Assembly (NCBI RefSeq): GCF_008245225.1
Contig: NZ_VTAW01000008.1
Span: 1-64,000 of the forward strand
DNA length: 64,000 nucleotides
From: Natrialba swarupiae
GTDB taxonomy: Archaea > Halobacteriota > Halobacteria > Halobacteriales > Natrialbaceae
Reading direction: 5' to 3'
This document shows positions 59,839 to 64,000 of this stretch, piece after piece; positions within the stretch are counted from its first letter, which is position 1, and each line of letters opens with the position of its first letter. Both the position numbers and the translations under genes were made by a program. A model generated the notes under the pieces. It saw nothing but the letters and a program-made list of their open reading frames with translations. It was not told the origin of the DNA and made no database searches.

Positions 59839-60843
59839 TCAGGCCGGCAAGTCGAGATACTCGTCGTTGAGTTCCCACTCGCCGTCGCCGTTTCGGATCA
59901 TATACTCTCCGTAGTAGGGAACGCGGTTCGCGACGACCTCGCGGAACGCCTCGCGAATTTCGGGTTTGGTCATCTCGCCCATCGACTTGAGATCGTCGTT
60001 GCGGTTCAGACAGCCCTTCAGATAACCCTCGTGGGTGACCCGCACCCGATGGCAGTTCGCACAGAACGTCGGGTTCTCGACCGGGTCGACGATCTCGACC
60101 ATCCCCCGACCGGCGTTCTCCGACGACGAGCGCTCCGCGTCGTCCGCCGCGATCCAGTAGCGCTTGCGGTCGTGCATCTCCCGGTGTTCGACCTCGTCGG
60201 CTTGCTCCTCGAGCCAGCCGTGGACGCGTTCGATGTCGACGTTCCACTCCGGCTTGCCCGTCAGTTCGGGCATGTACTCGATGAGCTGTAACTGGAGGCC
60301 GTCGTTCTCGGCGACGTGGTCGACCATCTCCGGCACGTAGCCGGCGGTGTGCTCGAAGACGACCATGTTGAGCTTTACCGGGTCGAGTCCCGCCTCGAGG
60401 GCGGCATCGACGCCCTCGAGTACCTTCTCGTAGGCACCGCTTTTCGTGACGGCGGCGAAATCTTCGGGGTCGAGGGCGTCCTGAGAGACGTTGACTCGCT
60501 CGAGTCCGGCCTCGACGAGGTCCTCGGCGCGGCCCGGAAGGAAGGTACCGTTGGTCGTCAGCGAGACCTCCATCTGGTCGGGCGTGCGTGCGATGATCTC
60601 TTCTAAGTCCTGTCGGAGCATCGGCTCGCCGCCGGTGAACTTGACCGCATCGACGTCGAACTCCGCGGCGACCTCGAGAAAGCGCACGACGTCGTCGGTC
60701 TCCATCTCGTCGTCCTGGGGGTCCATCGGTCCGCGAGTATCTCCGAGTCCCTCGTTGTGGCAGTAGACACAGTCGAAGTTACACCGATCTGTAAGAGAGA
60801 CGCGGACGCCGGTAACCTCGCGTCCGAAATCGTCGGTGAGCAT
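59839..60843 (-). CDS. moaA: GTP 3',8-cyclase MoaA
   Basis: 334 aa. Radical SAM cluster CNFDCVYC (Cys 21, 25, 28), [14 protein letters not shown], and C-terminal second cluster with [20 protein letters not shown] and GCLNRN. First step of molybdenum cofactor synthesis with MoaC. agtttaag on the minus strand about 30 nt before the start is the TATA box. Confidence 0.95.
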   Translation of the reverse strand: MLTDDFGREVTGVRVSLTDRCNFDCVYCHNEGLGDTRGPMDPQDDEMETDDVVRFLEVAAEFDVDAVKFTGGEPMLRQDLEEIIARTPDQMEVSLTTNGTFLPGRAEDLVEAGLERVNVSQDALDPEDFAAVTKSGAYEKVLEGVDAALEAGLDPVKLNMVVFEHTAGYVPEMVDHVAENDGLQLQLIEYMPELTGKPEWNVDIERVHGWLEEQADEVEHREMHDRKRYWIAADDAERSSSENAGRGMVEIVDPVENPTFCANCHRVRVTHEGYLKGCLNRNDDLKSMGEMTKPEIREAFREVVANRVPYYGEYMIRNGDGEWELNDEYLDLPA

Positions 60844-61109
60844 GTAAATCGGTTGCAGCCGGATCCGCTTAAACTCGCCGGATATATCGGAGGTTCGTAA
60901 CCAATTTCAGTTTCCCCACGGACCGTGATCCGAGTGGACAGATCCCCAGACCCAAAACATCAAAGATTTATTATTTTGTATCGGTCCTCGACTCGAGTCG
61001 GTCGGCCCACGCGAGACGGACGACACCGACGACGGCGTGGTCGGGCAGACGCGACCGATACACAGGCGTCGGCAGAAGACCTACCCCCTCGAGTCGCAAA
61101 CGACACACC

Positions 61110-61322
61110 ATGGACGACGACATGCTCGACGATCAGCGACGGCTCGTCGAACTCATCGAAGAGGAGGGGTGGGACGTCACCGACCTCGAGATTTCGGCCT
61201 ACGACAGCCCGTGGTCCGACGAGGACGATCCCGAGGCGACGGTGACGATCACGGCTCGAAAACCGTACGAGAGCGACGGAGAGGGAGGTGAAGACGACGA
61301 GAATCCGTTCCGTTTTAAGTAG
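61110..61322 (+). CDS. Small acidic conserved protein (70 aa)
   Basis: MDDDMLDDQRRLVELIEEEG, then WDVTDLEISAYDSPWSDEDD and PEATVTITARKPYESDGEGG. Two-strand core plus acidic ends; conserved in haloarchaea, function unknown. The region before it (60844-61109) has a marked AT-rich run (atttattatttt, about 60963-60978) that is too far upstream (about 135 nt) to be a leaderless promoter. Confidence 0.65.
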   Translation: MDDDMLDDQRRLVELIEEEGWDVTDLEISAYDSPWSDEDDPEATVTITARKPYESDGEGGEDDENPFRFK

Positions 61323-61347
61323 ACGATTTCGCCGACGGTCTTCAGAC

Positions 61348-61365
61348 GGACAGCAGACCGTATCA
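61348..61365 (-). repeat. Half copy of the dispersed palindromic repeat
   Basis: ggacagcagaccgtatca equals the outer end of copies A and B. It lies 80 bp below the rtcB stop, which itself reads TGATACGG, the same outer bases. Confidence 0.5.
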
Positions 61366-61444
61366 GACGGATTGTTATCGCGTGGTACCGGTTATCGCCC
61401 GGACGAGGTCGTCGATCACCGATACCGAACGACGGCGGTCCGTA

Positions 61445-62911
61445 TCAGCCCTTGATGTTACAGATGGGGAACGTTCGCGCCACCTTGTCGCCGATGCCCA
61501 GCGCGTCCGAGATGCGAACGACCTCGTCGACGTCCTTGTAGACGCCGGGGGCCTCCTCGGCGATCGTCGCGCCCGACTGCGCTTTCACGTAGATCCGATC
61601 CTGCTCCTCGAGTGCGTCCTGGACGTCGCCGCCCCAGTACTCGTTTTTCGCCTGCGTGCGGCTCATCAGTCGGCCGGCGCCGTGGGCCGTCGAGCCGAAC
61701 GTGAGGTCCATCGAGTTCTCGCCACCGCGCAGGACGTAGCTGCCCGCGCCCATGCTGCCGGGGATGATCACCGGCTGACCGACGTCGCGGTACGCGTTTG
61801 GAACGTCGGGGTGGCCCGCGGGGAACGCTCGCGTTGCGCCTTTGCGGTGGACGTAGAGCTCTCGGTCCTCACCACCCACGGTATGGGTCTCCTTTTTGGC
61901 GATATTGTGGGCCACGTCGTACAGTAGCTCCATCTCCATTTCCTCCCACGGCCGATCGAAGACGCGCTCGAAGACCTGCCGCGTGCGGTGCATGATCAGC
62001 TGGCGGTTGACCCACGCGAAATTGATCGCGGCGTTCATCGCCCCGTAGTAGTCTTCTGCGAGCTGTGAGCCGGCAGGTGCGGCCGCGAGCTCCTTGTCCG
62101 GCAACTGATCCAGCAGGCCCTGATGTTGCTGCTCGATCTTGCGCAGGTAGTCGTTACACGTCTGGTGACCCAGTCCGCGCGAGCCACAGTGGATGAGGAC
62201 GACGATCTGGTCCTTCTCGAGACCAAAGGCTGCACCCACCTCCTCGTCGAACACGTCCGTCACGCGCTGGACCTCGAGGAAGTGGTTGCCCGACCCCAGC
62301 GAACCGATCTGGTTCTTGCCGCGGTCTTTGGCCTTCTGGCTGATCTTGTCCGCGTCGGCACCCGCGCGAACCCCCTCGTCCTCGCAGTGCAGCAGGTCTC
62401 CCTCGACTGCGTGACCGTTCTCGAGAGCCCAGTCGACGCCTCGTTCCAGAATTTCCTCGACGGTGTCGACGCCGGACTCGACGATGCCGCCACCACCGAG
62501 ACCTGACGGAATATTGGTAAAGAGGGAGTCAACGAGTTCCTCCTCGCGGCCCTGCAGGTCGTCGTACGTGAGATTCGTCCGCATCATCCGGACGCCGCAA
62601 TTGATATCGTATCCGACAGATCCGGGCGAGATACAGCCATCTTCGGCGTCGATCGCGCCGACCCCACCGACCGGGAAGCCGTAGCCCTGGTGGCCGTCGG
62701 GCATACAGATCGCGTAGTTCGTGATCCCCGGCAGATGGGTCGTGTTTTTGATCTGCTCGAGTGTCTTGTCCTCTTTGATCTCCTCGAGAAGCGCTTCGCT
62801 TGCGAACACTCGCGCAGGTGCGCGCATGTCCCCCTCCGGGGGAATCTCCCAGACGTACTCACGCACTCTCTCGAGCGTGATGCCGTCGGCGTCGAACGTG
62901 ACGTTGCTCAT
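61445..62911 (-). CDS. rtcB: tRNA-splicing/RNA ligase RtcB
   Basis: 488 aa from MSNVTFDADGITLERVREYV. GYDINCGVRMMR with the metal-binding Cys 105, HCGSRGLGHQ, VHRKGATRAFPAGH and the guanylylated-His region SMGAGSYVLRG...FGSTAHGAGR. It joins 2',3'-cyclic phosphate and 5'-OH ends in tRNA maturation. Uninterrupted: no intein, unlike several archaeal homologues. Confidence 0.96.
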   Translation of the reverse strand: MSNVTFDADGITLERVREYVWEIPPEGDMRAPARVFASEALLEEIKEDKTLEQIKNTTHLPGITNYAICMPDGHQGYGFPVGGVGAIDAEDGCISPGSVGYDINCGVRMMRTNLTYDDLQGREEELVDSLFTNIPSGLGGGGIVESGVDTVEEILERGVDWALENGHAVEGDLLHCEDEGVRAGADADKISQKAKDRGKNQIGSLGSGNHFLEVQRVTDVFDEEVGAAFGLEKDQIVVLIHCGSRGLGHQTCNDYLRKIEQQHQGLLDQLPDKELAAAPAGSQLAEDYYGAMNAAINFAWVNRQLIMHRTRQVFERVFDRPWEEMEMELLYDVAHNIAKKETHTVGGEDRELYVHRKGATRAFPAGHPDVPNAYRDVGQPVIIPGSMGAGSYVLRGGENSMDLTFGSTAHGAGRLMSRTQAKNEYWGGDVQDALEEQDRIYVKAQSGATIAEEAPGVYKDVDEVVRISDALGIGDKVARTFPICNIKG

Positions 62912-63033
62912 ACGCGACACTCCGACCGCGACGATGAAAGATGTTCGTCTCTCCGGTCAGTTCGTTTCCAGTTCGGATCTGTCTCACGGACGGTAGCGAC
63001 TGGCACACGTTGCGTCGGAGTCGACCGGCGGGA

Positions 63034-64000
63034 TCAGTCGGCCTCCGTCGGCGTCGCATCCGCGCGCTCGAGGTTACTCTCGAGGCGCTCGAGGTGACTG
63101 TCCACCGCGTAGGGGCCGCTCCCCGTAATGAGAACTGCCGAGGCCATCCCGAACAGTGCGACGTGGGCGAGAACGGGGTCGTCGGGGAGGGCAAACAGCG
63201 TCAGCGTGAACATGCCGATCGCCGTCGCCGCGCTCGCGCGGGTGAAAACGCCGAATAGCAGCGCCAGTCCGAGCGCGGTTTCGGCCAGCCCAGCACCCAG
63301 CACCCACAACTCCGGCGCGACGGGGATGACAGCGGTGAGGTCGTACCGGTCGACGACCGAGAGCGCGAGTCCCGGCTGAAGGATCTTCTGGGTCACGCCG
63401 AGGAAGACGAACGTCGCCCCCAGCCCGATCCGCAGGATCGTCGGTAGAAACCGCTCTGTGGAGTCGATCCGCGACCGAAACGCTCGCGCGCGATCGTGGA
63501 TCGGATCGAGCCGCCGGGAGAGCGTTCCCGGCGATCCCGCCACTCGCCCGAGGACGTGGTCGGCACTCGGCCGTCCGGCCCCGATCAACGCAATCGCTGT
63601 GAATCCGCCGACGAACTCGAGTTGTAACAGCAACGTCGGCCAGATCGCGACGCCGACGAGATAGACGGCGAGGCCGAGAAGGGCAACGAGGCGGGTCGCG
63701 AGCCCGAACAGCAACAGGAACCCGAGCCCGACCTGGAGGATCCGAAACTCGACCTCGACGGCCGGACTGACGAAGTAGCCGCCGAATCCGGCACCGATCA
63801 GCGGGATGCCAATCGAGATCCGCAAGAGCCAGGGGACGTACTCGACGTACTCCCGCATCGCGGACCGAAACGCCGCGAGGTCACGCTGGAGTGGCCGAAA
63901 CGCGAGGTAGCCGGCGACGACGGCGAGGACGACGACGGCACCGCTCACCAGCGGCCCGACGACGGCGGGATCGGCCAGCGCGTCGCCGAGAAACTCCGAG
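63034..64000 (-). CDS. DoxX-family membrane protein, N-terminus outside the window
   Basis: At least 321 residues; the frame is open through base 64000. Two DoxX-like membrane modules: WLLRISIGIPLIGAGFGGYF...LGLAVYLVGVAIWPT and ILRIGLGATFVFLGVTQKIL...ALLFGVFTRASAATAIGMFT. Eight or more spans. Family members are thought to affect respiratory or redox functions; exact role unknown. GTG 63948 is an internal alternative, but the upstream frame fits the family. Confidence 0.82.
   Translation of the reverse strand, partial: SEFLGDALADPAVVGPLVSGAVVVLAVVAGYLAFRPLQRDLAAFRSAMREYVEYVPWLLRISIGIPLIGAGFGGYFVSPAVEVEFRILQVGLGFLLLFGLATRLVALLGLAVYLVGVAIWPTLLLQLEFVGGFTAIALIGAGRPSADHVLGRVAGSPGTLSRRLDPIHDRARAFRSRIDSTERFLPTILRIGLGATFVFLGVTQKILQPGLALSVVDRYDLTAVIPVAPELWVLGAGLAETALGLALLFGVFTRASAATAIGMFTLTLFALPDDPVLAHVALFGMASAVLITGSGPYAVDSHLERLESNLERADATPTEAD

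Overview
The window is GC-rich chromosomal DNA from a haloarchaeon. Evidence: very acidic proteins; tubulin-like FtsZ2 with CdrS/CdrL; archaeal ribosomal and RNA polymerase genes (rpoD, rpoN, rpoK, eL18, aIF2-beta); the archaeal mevalonate branch (mevalonate kinase plus isopentenyl phosphate kinase); CobY-type cobalamin genes; twin-arginine signal peptides; and many leaderless genes with a TATA box about 25-30 nt before the start codon. A Natrialbaceae-like genus is plausible but is not proven here.

Layout. 1-10 kb: the end of an IS630-type transposase, then housekeeping genes (lipoate ligase family, endonuclease IV, ASCH protein, methyltransferase, SUI1, DUF4442, alpha/beta hydrolase, ncsA, DedA family). 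8.9-11 kb: ftsZ2, cdrS and cdrL, with a cluster of GTCTTAC/GTAAGAC motifs before cdrS-ftsZ2. 11.1-16.8 kb: a 5.6-kb integrated element in tRNA-Tyr, with a 30-bp att duplication, a tyrosine recombinase, a primase-polymerase, a four-gene operon of small proteins and several structured non-coding stretches. It contains no GATC and no TCGA. Two further broken tRNA-Tyr copies and a broken hicA next to it mark the locus as an integration hotspot. 17.4-19.4 kb: an AIM24-like protein, a frameshifted conserved gene, aIF2-beta.

19.6-25.8 kb: a late cobalamin pathway operon (HAD, cbiB, cobS, cobY, cobT-like, cobD, cbiZ) with overlapping or tightly spaced genes. 26-36 kb: mixed genes, including a THEP1 NTPase, a Tat-exported amidohydrolase, an SDR, membrane proteins, an MFS permease, glutamyl-tRNA synthetase and RNase HI. 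36.7-44.7 kb: cspA, then idsA and RNase J, and, beyond an inserted APC-Usp transporter and a lipoprotein, ipk and mvk. 44.9-49.5 kb: a lipoprotein, a winged-helix/membrane gene pair, the thiamine regulator ThiR, a membrane-anchored LolA-like protein and a 41-aa membrane peptide.

49.6-55.9 kb: the translation/transcription operon tRNA-Ser, uS13, uS4, uS11, rpoD, tRNA-Leu, eL18, uL13, uS9, rpoN, rpoK, eno, uS2, with an att-like scar between tRNA-Leu and eL18. 56-59.8 kb: DUF4129, a DUF58 protein with a fused N-terminal region, and a membrane protein. 59.8-64 kb: moaA, a small acidic protein, rtcB and a DoxX-family protein that runs off the window.

The most unusual part is the tRNA-Tyr element. 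It has a replication primase, an integrase, an origin-like palindromic region and a host-restriction-like sequence bias, but no recognisable virion or conjugation gene.
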